Shown one piece after another: positions 27,635 to 35,648 of a stretch of DNA of 39,572 nucleotides. Below the pieces are notes generated by a model. The model was given only the letters and a program-made list of their open reading frames with translations. It made no database searches and was not told the origin of the DNA. Each line of letters opens with the position of its first letter. Position 1 is the first letter of the stretch. The stretch is from Micromonosporaceae bacterium. GTDB lineage: Bacteria > Actinomycetota > Actinomycetes > Mycobacteriales > Micromonosporaceae. The stretch spans positions 1 to 39,572 of the forward strand of contig JAEHDK010000300.1 of NCBI GenBank assembly GCA_016880465.1. The letters are read 5' to 3'. A program made the translations under genes and the position numbers.

Positions 27635-28911
27635 GGCGTCACGCCCGCAGGGGTCTGCGCCATCGCGCGCTCCAGCGCGGGCAGGTCCGCGGTGAGGGTG
27701 GCCGGTGGCGGCAGTCGCGACGCCGTCGCCGCGACGTCCTTGAGCCCCGTTGAGGTGGCTACCACGACCACCAGTTCGTGCGGTCGCAGCCAGCCGCTCG
27801 CCGTCAGGTGCTGCGCGGCGACCAGTGGCAGCGCGCCGGAGGCCTCGAGGTAGAGCCCTTCGGTACCGGCGAGCCGGGCCTGCATCGCCATCACGATGTC
27901 GTTGGAGGGCTCGGCCACCGCGGTACCGCCGCTCTGCCGCAGCGCCTCGATGCCCTGCATGGTGGCGATAGGCGTGGCCACGGAGAAGGCGACGGACGCC
28001 AGCGAAGGCACCCTGGGTGGTGCCGCCGCGGGGTCGGCCAGCGCGGCGACGTAAGCCCCGAACGGGTCGATCGCCACCATGCGCGGTACCGACACGGCCA
28101 ATCCCAGCGCGACGAGGTCGGCGAAACCGCGGTGCACGCCCGCCAGACCATCGCCGTACGCCGCGGGCATGATGACCGCGTCTGGTACCTGCCCCAGGTC
28201 CTGCCAGATCTCGTAGGCGAGCGTCTTGTACCCGTCTACGCCGAACGGGTTTGATCCGATGGGTGGATCCCGGAAGCCGGACATCGGCACCCAACCGTGT
28301 GCGGCAACGGCCGCGGCCATCACGGCCCAGCGATCCGGCCCCGACTCGTACGCGAACACCCGCGCGCCGTACGCCTGCATCAGCGTCCGCATCGTTGTCG
28401 GCACCGATGTCAGCGTGAGCGCGATGCACTCGATTCCGGCGACGGCGGCGTAGGCGGCCACGGCGGCGCCATGGTTCCCGGTCGTGGACACCACGACCGT
28501 GCCGGCGCCCTCGGCGGCGGCCTTGCTCACCGCAACCGCGGCCAGTCGGTCCTTGTAGGACCAGGTCGGATTGCGGGTCTCATCCTTGAGCAGCAGGCGC
28601 TGCAGGCCAAGTTCTGCGCCGATCCGGCGTACCGGCAGCAGCGGCGTCCCGCCCTCGCCGAGGCTGACCGCCCGCGCCGCCGGGGGCAGCGGCAGCAGGC
28701 GGCGGTACCGGAAGATGCCTGGTTCATTCGGCGTGACCGGCAACGCACCGGCCTCGATGCGGTAGGCCGGACGAAGGTTCACCGGTATCCCGGCTGCGGC
28801 GCACCCGCGGCAGCCGTCAAACGCCTGCTCTTCCGCCTGCGCCGCACCACAACGGGGGCATCGGAGATGGCCCAGGTAGCCCGGGATGGTGAGAGCATCG
28901 AGGCCGGTCAT
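27631..28911 (-). CDS. Threonine-synthase-like fold-type II PLP enzyme
   Basis: N-terminal zinc-ribbon-like CPRCGAAQ...CRGCAA; PLP Lys in NPTWSYKDRLAAVAVSKA; STTGNHGAAVAAYAA. Confidence 0.88.
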   Translation of the reverse strand: MTGLDALTIPGYLGHLRCPRCGAAQAEEQAFDGCRGCAAAGIPVNLRPAYRIEAGALPVTPNEPGIFRYRRLLPLPPAARAVSLGEGGTPLLPVRRIGAELGLQRLLLKDETRNPTWSYKDRLAAVAVSKAAAEGAGTVVVSTTGNHGAAVAAYAAVAGIECIALTLTSVPTTMRTLMQAYGARVFAYESGPDRWAVMAAAVAAHGWVPMSGFRDPPIGSNPFGVDGYKTLAYEIWQDLGQVPDAVIMPAAYGDGLAGVHRGFADLVALGLAVSVPRMVAIDPFGAYVAALADPAAAPPRVPSLASVAFSVATPIATMQGIEALRQSGGTAVAEPSNDIVMAMQARLAGTEGLYLEASGALPLVAAQHLTASGWLRPHELVVVVATSTGLKDVAATASRLPPPATLTADLPALERAMAQTPAGVTP

Positions 28912-30053
28912 ACCGGCACCACCCGCAGCGCGCGGTCGATATCGGTGAATAGCTCGAAGCCTGACTCGGTGACCACGCCGGTGTCCTCGACCATCATCCC
29001 GCCCCAGCCGGGTTCGTAGTACGGCGTCTCAAGGCAGAAGACCATGCCGGGGACGAGCACGGTGTCCACAGCGGAGCCGATGATGGGTTGTTCGTAGACG
29101 GACAGCCCGATAGCGTGCCCGGCGTGATGCCGGCGGTACGGCGTGAGCCCGGCCGCCTCGACGGTGCGGATCGCGGTGTCGAACACCTCGCCTGCCGTGC
29201 TGCCCGGCCTGGCAGTCTCGAACTCGGCGAGTACGCCTGCCAAGAGCGCCTCGTAGTACGCGCGCTGCCGTGCGGTCGGCTCGCCGAGCACCGCGGTGCG
29301 CGCGATGTCCGACCAGTACCCGCGGTACACGCAGCCGACGTCGAAGCGGAGCAGGTCCCCGGGCCGGCAGGACCGTTGCGACGCGAAGGCGTCACCGAGC
29401 GAGCTGCGCTCCCCTGCGACCGCCACCACGAAGCGCGGCTCGGCGCCGCCAGCCACCATCTCGGTGGCAACCGCCGCGGCCAGCTCGTGCTCCGTCACGC
29501 CGTCGCGGGCGATGGCCAGGGCCGACTCGATACCACGCTCGGCGAGGCGGGCCGCTTCGCGCAGCAGAAGCTGTTCACCGGGCAGCTTCACTTGGCGCAC
29601 GGCCGCCATCCAGCTCGAAGCGTCCGCGGTGGAGCCGGTTATCGAGGTGACCACCTCTGCATGCGGTCCTTCGACGCCAGAGGGCACGTGCGGCAGCAGT
29701 TGCAGCGCCTCGGTTAGTGCTGCGCCGAAGGAGTCGTTGCGATCGCTCATGCCAGCCGCGTCCCCATCGCCGCTGAAGTAGAAGCGTCCGTAGGGCACGA
29801 TGCGATCGGCGGGTACCCCGGCCTCCACGGCCGCGGCGGTGTCGGCGGCGGGGCAGACCAGCCACACGTCGTCGCCGGTGAGGAGGGCAGCCATCGCGTG
29901 GCTCGCGAAAATCTGTCCGGCCACGCTGCGGTACCCGGTTGCGTAGTGCACCGCCTCGGGCGACGTGAGCGCGACCGCGTCGAAGCCCGCGGCAGCCAGC
30001 GACGCGCGTAGCCGGTCCAGCCGCGCGGCGCCCAGTCGGTCCGCATCGGACAC
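28908..30053 (-). CDS. M24 (Xaa-Pro peptidase/pita-bread fold) metallohydrolase
   Basis: GTG start 30053; FDVGCVYRGYWSDIARTAV, YRRHHAGHAIGLSVYEQPII, GMVFCLETPYY, MVEDTGVV: five expected metal ligands retained. Confidence 0.9.
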   Translation of the reverse strand: MSDADRLGAARLDRLRASLAAAGFDAVALTSPEAVHYATGYRSVAGQIFASHAMAALLTGDDVWLVCPAADTAAAVEAGVPADRIVPYGRFYFSGDGDAAGMSDRNDSFGAALTEALQLLPHVPSGVEGPHAEVVTSITGSTADASSWMAAVRQVKLPGEQLLLREAARLAERGIESALAIARDGVTEHELAAAVATEMVAGGAEPRFVVAVAGERSSLGDAFASQRSCRPGDLLRFDVGCVYRGYWSDIARTAVLGEPTARQRAYYEALLAGVLAEFETARPGSTAGEVFDTAIRTVEAAGLTPYRRHHAGHAIGLSVYEQPIIGSAVDTVLVPGMVFCLETPYYEPGWGGMMVEDTGVVTESGFELFTDIDRALRVVPV

Positions 30054-30054
30054 G

Positions 30055-31062
30055 TCAGCTCCGGTTACGACCGATTACCTCCGTGCTGAAGGCCGACATG
30101 GCCGAAATGGTGTCGGGTATGGTGTCCGCCGCGAACAGCAGTCCGGCGAGCGTAGTAACGCCGGCCTGCCGGTAGGCGTCCACCTGTTCGAGGATGTCGG
30201 CGGCCGTGCCGATCAGGTTCCGGGACAACAGGTCACCCTGCTGGTCGCGCAGGGTTGACGTGGATAGCGAGCGCAGGTGCGCGTAGAGCTGTGAGCCCTC
30301 GAACTGCCGCAGCGCCAGCTCGCGGGTCGGTGCCATCGATACGCCTACCTGCAGCGCGACATGGAAGTCCGGGGGCAACTGTCGGCGGTTGTCAGCCGCG
30401 ACCCGCCGGATCTCCGCGACGCCGGCGGCGACCTCGGCCGGGGTCAAGCAGGCCGGTAGCCAGCCCGTCGCCTGGGTCGCGGCCCGGTGCCGGCTGCCCG
30501 CCGAATTGCCGCCGGAGAGCACCGGTAACCGGGGCTGCACCGGCTTGGGAAAGCTCTCGACATCATCGAAGGAGATCCATTTGCCGGTGAAGGAGGCGCT
30601 GCGCTCGGTCCAGAGTGCCGACAGCGCGGACAGCGCCTCGCCGGCGTACTCGCCTCGGTTGAGCCGGCGGCCGGGCCACATGGCCTCGAACTCCTCGCGG
30701 TATGCGCCGATGCCCACACCCATGATCAGTCGCCCGTCGGAGAGGTGATCCAGGGTGGCTGCTTGTTTAGCGAGCACAACAGGGTGCCGGAACGGCAGGA
30801 CCGAGACACACGTGGCCAGGCGCAGCGAGGTGGTCCGGGCAGCCACGAATGACAGGTAGAGCCAGGGATCGATGTAGCGCGGCGGTTCGGGGAACTTCGC
30901 CCGCACATACCGCTGGGTCGCTACGTGGTCGTTGCCCCAGACCGAATGAAATCCCAGCTCTTCAGCGGTAATCGCCAGGCTGACGGCCTGCTCGACGCTG
31001 GCGTACGGCACGGGGTACATCAAGCCCTCCGTTGCCGTTGGCGCGCCCAGCCCGAACTCCAT
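30055..31062 (-). CDS. LLM-class (probably F420-dependent) oxidoreductase
   Basis: From MEFGLGAPTATEGLMYPVPYASVEQAVSLAITAEELGFHSVWGNDHVATQ; LVLAKQAATLDHLSDGRLIMGVGIGAYREEFEAM-type motif. Confidence 0.9.
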   Translation of the reverse strand: MEFGLGAPTATEGLMYPVPYASVEQAVSLAITAEELGFHSVWGNDHVATQRYVRAKFPEPPRYIDPWLYLSFVAARTTSLRLATCVSVLPFRHPVVLAKQAATLDHLSDGRLIMGVGIGAYREEFEAMWPGRRLNRGEYAGEALSALSALWTERSASFTGKWISFDDVESFPKPVQPRLPVLSGGNSAGSRHRAATQATGWLPACLTPAEVAAGVAEIRRVAADNRRQLPPDFHVALQVGVSMAPTRELALRQFEGSQLYAHLRSLSTSTLRDQQGDLLSRNLIGTAADILEQVDAYRQAGVTTLAGLLFAADTIPDTISAMSAFSTEVIGRNRS

Positions 31063-31082
31063 CTGACTCCGTCCGAGGATTA

Positions 31083-31125
31083 GATCTTGGCGGGTTGACG
31101 CAATACTGCCCGACAACGGAAGATC
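31083..31125. promoter_or_regulatory. Dyad GATCTT-N31-AAGATC in divergent intergenic region, candidate regulator site
   Basis: Direct reading between LLM start (31062) and PucR start (31167); offset inner GTTG/CAAC pair. Confidence 0.25.
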
Positions 31126-31166
31126 ATTCCTATGGTGCACCGTCGCAATGCTCGCAAAGGTCATTT

Positions 31167-32348
31167 GTGTCAACCGAACAAGTCATAGCCGCGCTGCTGG
31201 ACTCCGTCGAGCAGCTGACTGCTGAGGTGTTACGTCGGGTCTGGGGTACTCCCGGCTACGATGAGGACCACATGCGCCCCGAGGACCTCGCTAGCAAGGT
31301 GAGCCCCAACCTCCGCTGGATGATCCGCTGTGTCGGAACCATTGGCCCTGCCGCCGAGGAGGCGACCACCTCAGCGCAGGACATCGGCCAGAGCCGGGCG
31401 CTGCAAGGGGTACCGGTCGACGCACTGATCCAGTCCTGGGCAACTGCGGAACGCGTGGTGCTGGACAGCCTGCTCGAGCACGGTGAACTCCTGCTGCCCG
31501 CGCATCTCCGCCGGCTCGTGCGGCGACTCGGCGAGGTCACCGCAGAGCTGACCCGATGCTCGGTGATCGCGTACCGCCGCACGCAGGAAGAGGTCACGGC
31601 CCACTACGACCGCCTCACCACGGACCTGGTGGCGAGACTGACCGGGGAGCGACCCGCAGACCCGGAGACCATCCGGCGGCGCGCACGCACCGTCGGCAGC
31701 GATCCGGATGCGCCACACACCGCGGTCACGGTCGCCCTGCCGGCCATCGACGGCCCGGCTGCATACCTGCGCACCCAACGCCACCTGCTCGCTGTCATGG
31801 CCGCGGCCAGTGCCGGCCGGATCCTGGTCGGCAGCCTCGACGAGCACCCGCTGATGCTGGTACCCATGCCGGACGGGCAGACCGAGCGGCTCAATTCATT
31901 GCTCGAAGCCTGCGTGACCGACCGGCACCGTCCCGACCCGGTGGTGCTCGGCATCAGCGACCTCGCCGCACCGCTGCACGCCGTCGGACCGGTCTGCCGC
32001 GAGGCCCACCTCGCCATGCAGGTCGGCATGCGACTGGGCTGGTCCGACCGGGTCGTGAGGTTCAGTTCGGTGGCGCCGGAAGTGCTGCTGGTGCGCAACC
32101 CGGACGTGGCGGACGTGCTGGCCGACCGGCTACGGCCGCTGTGGCAGCGGCCAGAACTCGTCGACACGATCCGGGTGTACCTGCGGGAAGGCATGTCCGC
32201 CCGGGCCACGGCGCGCGAACTGTACGTGCACCCGAACACGGTGCAGTACCGGCTCAAGGCGATCCAGCGGATCCTCGGCCGACCGCTGTCGGACGCGATC
32301 GGGCTCGCCGACGTCATCCTCGCCCTGCGCGGCGAAGTGCTGCGCTGA
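31167..32348 (+). CDS. PucR/CdaR-type helix-turn-helix regulator
   Basis: GTG at 31167 (VSTEQVIAALLDSVEQL); C-terminal TIRVYLREGMSARATARELYVHPNTVQYRLKAIQRILGRPL, a PucR-type HTH. Confidence 0.88.
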   Translation: MSTEQVIAALLDSVEQLTAEVLRRVWGTPGYDEDHMRPEDLASKVSPNLRWMIRCVGTIGPAAEEATTSAQDIGQSRALQGVPVDALIQSWATAERVVLDSLLEHGELLLPAHLRRLVRRLGEVTAELTRCSVIAYRRTQEEVTAHYDRLTTDLVARLTGERPADPETIRRRARTVGSDPDAPHTAVTVALPAIDGPAAYLRTQRHLLAVMAAASAGRILVGSLDEHPLMLVPMPDGQTERLNSLLEACVTDRHRPDPVVLGISDLAAPLHAVGPVCREAHLAMQVGMRLGWSDRVVRFSSVAPEVLLVRNPDVADVLADRLRPLWQRPELVDTIRVYLREGMSARATARELYVHPNTVQYRLKAIQRILGRPLSDAIGLADVILALRGEVLR

Positions 32349-32654
32349 CACGTACCTGTGGAGCCCGCAAAGTGGGTTCGACTAATGCCCATGGCGAGTA
32401 CGCCCGTCTCTTCCTCCTCCAGGCCGCCGGCTGCCATGCTTCAACTGACCAGGTGAGGTTCGAGGGCTGGTCGGCTGCGCTGCTCCGGTGGGCGCCGACC
32501 AGCCGTGCCGGTACTCTCGGTGACACACCCTCGCCACGAGGCGCCGCGACCGCATCGATATTGACCGTGTCGGCGGCGCCTGAAACTGGCTCTGGCACAG
32601 ATTCCATGATCGCGGGCTGGACGTGGCTGGGCCACCTGACTGCTGGGGGTCAAG

Positions 32655-32684
32655 GGGTCGCGGGTTCAAATCCTGTCGCCCTGA
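32655..32684 (+). tRNA. tRNA-like 3' remnant (T-arm plus acceptor-like end)
   Basis: GCGGG-TTCAAAT-CCTGT T-arm followed by CGCCCTGA; no convincing 5' acceptor or D-arm found upstream. Antisense reads RQDLNPRPLDPQ, a typical spurious tRNA-derived peptide. Confidence 0.35.
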
Positions 32685-32694
32685 CAAGATCGCA

Positions 32695-32733
32695 AGGCCG
32701 CTGATCGGGAGAGTTCTCCCAGTTCAGCGGCCT
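32695..32733 (+). terminator. Strong hairpin AGGCCGCTGA...TCAGCGGCCT with inner GGGAGA/TCTCCC
   Basis: 10-bp perfect outer arms (32695-32704 / 32724-32733), 6-bp inner arms (32707-32712 / 32715-32720); no T tract follows. Confidence 0.5.
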
Positions 32734-32839
32734 CCGTCGAGGTACGCCCACGACGTCGCCCGGCACCCGCTAGGTACGCGTCCCGCACTGTCTCGGTCGA
32801 AATCGACTGGCCGCGCCGAGCCGTCGCGTGTTCTGGCCG

Positions 32840-33571
32840 CTACTTCGTCAGCGCGAACGAGGCGTCGGCGGACTTGACGCTCTGCAGGCCGGTCGCCACG
32901 ATGCTGACCTGCCTGGGGGCGAATGCGTCCAGGTTTCCAGGGATGCGTACGTTGAGGGTGAACCGTCCTTGGCTGTCGGCGACTGCTCGCCCCATCTCGG
33001 TCGTGGAAAACCGTACCTTCACTTCTTCGCCGGGTGTGAAGTTCTGACCCGACACGGTGATCTGCGTGCCGGATGGGCCGGTGCCCTTGGAGAGGGAGAT
33101 CGCCGCCGGACCCGAGTTGGGGCCTCCCCCGCCGATCAGGAGTTTGAAGGGCTGGCTGGCGTGTTGAACGCTGTCGCGTCCGACGGCGGAGATGTCGAAG
33201 GTCTGGCTGCCGGCGAATGCGTCGAAGGTCCCGGGGATGGTCACGTTCGCGGTGAAGGTGTCGTCGTCGCCGACCCGTGCTTCGCCGATCTTCTCGGTAC
33301 TGAAGCGGATGTCGACGACCTCTCCGGCGGCGAAGCCGGTGCCGGTGACGGTCACCTTCGTACCCGACGGCCCTTGGCCCTGCGAGAGGGAGAGGGAGAC
33401 CGTGGTCACCGCGCGACCGGGCAGACCGGGCAGCCGAAAGTCGCCGAATGCCCCGAGCTGGGTCGGGATGCCCAGCCCCGCGCAGATGGCCAGGACGCCG
33501 CCGAGGATCGCCACGTACTTGGCGATCCTGTCGCTCGGACGTTCGCGCTGCCGCTGGTACCCGTACGCCAC
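32840..33571 (-). CDS. Membrane-anchored protein with two tandem Ig/TIG-like repeats
   Basis: N-terminal hydrophobic anchor AKYVAILGGVLAICAGLGIP; repeats VSLSLSQGQGPSGTKVTVTGTGFAAGEVVDIRFST... and AISLSKGTGPSGTQITVSGQNFTPGEEVKVRFST.... Confidence 0.75.
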   Translation of the reverse strand: MAYGYQRQRERPSDRIAKYVAILGGVLAICAGLGIPTQLGAFGDFRLPGLPGRAVTTVSLSLSQGQGPSGTKVTVTGTGFAAGEVVDIRFSTEKIGEARVGDDDTFTANVTIPGTFDAFAGSQTFDISAVGRDSVQHASQPFKLLIGGGGPNSGPAAISLSKGTGPSGTQITVSGQNFTPGEEVKVRFSTTEMGRAVADSQGRFTLNVRIPGNLDAFAPRQVSIVATGLQSVKSADASFALTK

Positions 33572-33926
33572 GCCGGTGAGGTTATCGCCGCAGCGGCACT
33601 TTGACAGTCAACTTGGCGTCACCGTCCTTGACCGGCCTCGAAGCTCGCCAACGGCGGGCGTCGCGGACGCGGGCCTGTTCGGTCGGGGTGACGGGGTTGG
33701 GCAGGCTGCCGCCGTCGGCGCTCTGCGGACCCGGCTCGCCGAGACCACGGCGATGGTACGGTCGGCGAAGCTCGGCGAGGTTGCCGACGAGTTCGACCGG
33801 ATTCACACCATCCAGCGGGTCCTGGCGGTCGGCTCGGTGGACCGCATCATCACCGCGAGGGATCTACGACCGTACATTGTGGACGCCTTGGAGCGGGGAA
33901 TGAGGACCACACCTGCTCGGCGCGCC

Positions 33927-34110
33927 TGACGCCGCGCGGCGACCCGGAGCAGCCGCCGGCCACCTCGACGCTGCGGGTATCCCGGCGCAGGCCGGTGCGC
34001 AGCACCTTCAAGGCGCTCTCCTTCGCCGACCACACCAGGTTGGCGGCCGTGTCGCGCTCGTCGCCGGTCGCGCGATGACGAACCGCTGCTCGCTCGCCAG
34101 GCGGCCGGGT
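33927..34110 (-). pseudogene. 4'-phosphopantetheinyl transferase remnant
   Basis: Minus-strand frame ERDTAANLVWSAKESALKVLRTGLRRDTRSVEV contains the W-S-x-K-E-S-x-x-K motif; N- and C-terminal domains not in frame; possible upstream piece LASEQRFVI in another frame. Confidence 0.65.
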
Positions 34111-34302
34111 GCACCGTACGGGGATGGGCGTGGTCGTTGGCTACGAACCAGGACTTCGTGCTCTTCCGCCAACCCCTGGATGGATGTCAGGTTTGGGCTA
34201 GGGTCAGGCCCGCGTGGCACCGAACAACGTGGCAGTAGCTCAATCGCGTCGCAGCATTGCCGCCCGGGTGCGCGATCGTCGATCTCCTTGAGGCGGTGGG
34301 AA

Positions 34303-35394
34303 ATGATCGCAGTTCTCGGAGCGGGCGCGATGGGGATAGCCCTGGCCACCCACCTGGCCCGGACCGGCCACCGAGTGGTCGTGCTCGCGACCGAGTACGA
34401 CGCCGCGGTGGTGCAGGCCTGGCGCGAGCACCGACCGCACCCCGCAATCGGCGTACTCTTCCATCCCGACATCACCGTCTACCAGCGCGGCGAGTGGCCG
34501 ACCGCCCTGGCCAGCGCCGAGATCGTGGTGGTGGCGGTGTCGAGCCCCGGCCTGTATCCGGTCGTCGCGGCGGCCGCGGTGCACGCGCCGCCGAACGCGG
34601 TCTGGGTTCTGGCCACCAAGGGCTGGCAACCGGAGACTCTGCTGACGCCGTCTCAGGTCGCGGCGAAGGTCCTCGGGGAGGCCGCCCGGGTGGTGACCCT
34701 CGCCGGCCCGGGGATCGCCGCGGAGATCGTGGTGGGCTCGCCGACCGCGCTGTTGTGCGCCTCGCCCGATCCGCAGGCCCGTCGGCTCGTCGCGCGTACC
34801 CTGAGCGGCCCGTCCATGCTCACCCTGACCACCAGTGACGTCGCCGGCGCGGAGACCGCCTCGGCGTTCAAGAACGTGGTGGCCATCGCGGTGGGCATCG
34901 GTCAGGGGCTGTCCGAACGCTTCATCGAGAGCGCGTTCGTCCGGGCGTTTCTCAACGTGCGCGCGGCGATGTTCGCCCAGGGCATGGTGGACATGGTCCA
35001 GCTCGCCGAGGCCAGCGGCGGCCGCGCGAGCACCGTCGTCGGTCTCGCCGGTTCGGGCGACCTCTACGTCACATGTGTCGGCGGCCGCAACGGACGGTTC
35101 GGGCAGCTACTCGGCTCCGGCGCGAGCCCGGCACAGGCGTTGCGCACCATCGGCAGCACGGTGGAGGGGGTGGCGAACACCGCGGCCGCCCTCGATCTGG
35201 CCGCCCGGTACTCGATTGACCTGCCGACGGCCCGCGCGGTCGATCTCGCCTTGCGCGAAGACCTGACCGACGTGCACGCGGCGGAGCAGTTGCGCCACGT
35301 GTTCGAAGCCACGGTGCGGGCGGACCCGTCGGCCAATGGCCGCCGGGCAGGATCACGCACGGCGAGGCCCGCTTCAAGCGCGAACCAGCAGTAG
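34303..35394 (+). CDS. NAD(P)H-dependent glycerol-3-phosphate dehydrogenase family (GpsA-like)
   Basis: From ATG 34303: MIAVLGAGAMGIALATHLARTGH; VTLAGPGIAAEIVVGSPTALL, AGAETASAFKNVVAIAVGIGQGL, VGLAGSGDLYVTCVGGRNGRFGQLLG. Confidence 0.88.
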   Translation: MIAVLGAGAMGIALATHLARTGHRVVVLATEYDAAVVQAWREHRPHPAIGVLFHPDITVYQRGEWPTALASAEIVVVAVSSPGLYPVVAAAAVHAPPNAVWVLATKGWQPETLLTPSQVAAKVLGEAARVVTLAGPGIAAEIVVGSPTALLCASPDPQARRLVARTLSGPSMLTLTTSDVAGAETASAFKNVVAIAVGIGQGLSERFIESAFVRAFLNVRAAMFAQGMVDMVQLAEASGGRASTVVGLAGSGDLYVTCVGGRNGRFGQLLGSGASPAQALRTIGSTVEGVANTAAALDLAARYSIDLPTARAVDLALREDLTDVHAAEQLRHVFEATVRADPSANGRRAGSRTARPASSANQQ

Positions 35395-35648
35395 ATCGAC
35401 ACCAGGAACGGGGTGGACAACGCGGGCATGCCTCGCAACGAAATCCGCCGGCTTCACCGACGCGACCCGGCCTTGGCAGGGATACCCGGCCGACCCGCGA
35501 GCAGGTACCGGGTCGGGCCATGCCCAGCCACCGAATGTGCGACGTAGAGCGGGGTCACCGGTACAGCTCCCACCGCCACCGCGCGGGCCATCCCACCAGC
35601 CGGGCGGGGGACCGGACCGGACAAGCACGGTGCGCAGCGCCAGGACGA

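Noticed and set aside
27635-28429. N-terminal extension of the 590-aa LLM ORF
   Set aside because: Arg/Gly-rich out-of-frame translation of the threonine-synthase-like gene; true start is the ATG at 27634.
32382-32687. 101-aa minus-strand ORF starting MSGRQDLNPRPLDPQ
   Set aside because: This peptide is the familiar spurious antisense translation of a tRNA 3' end, not a protein gene.
33700-33929. Plus-strand stretch RTRLAETTAMVRSAKLGEVADEFDRIHTIQRVLAVGSVDRIITARDLRPYIVDALERG
   Set aside because: Looks protein-like but has no clear start or family match and adjoins the PPTase remnant; cannot be supported without a search.
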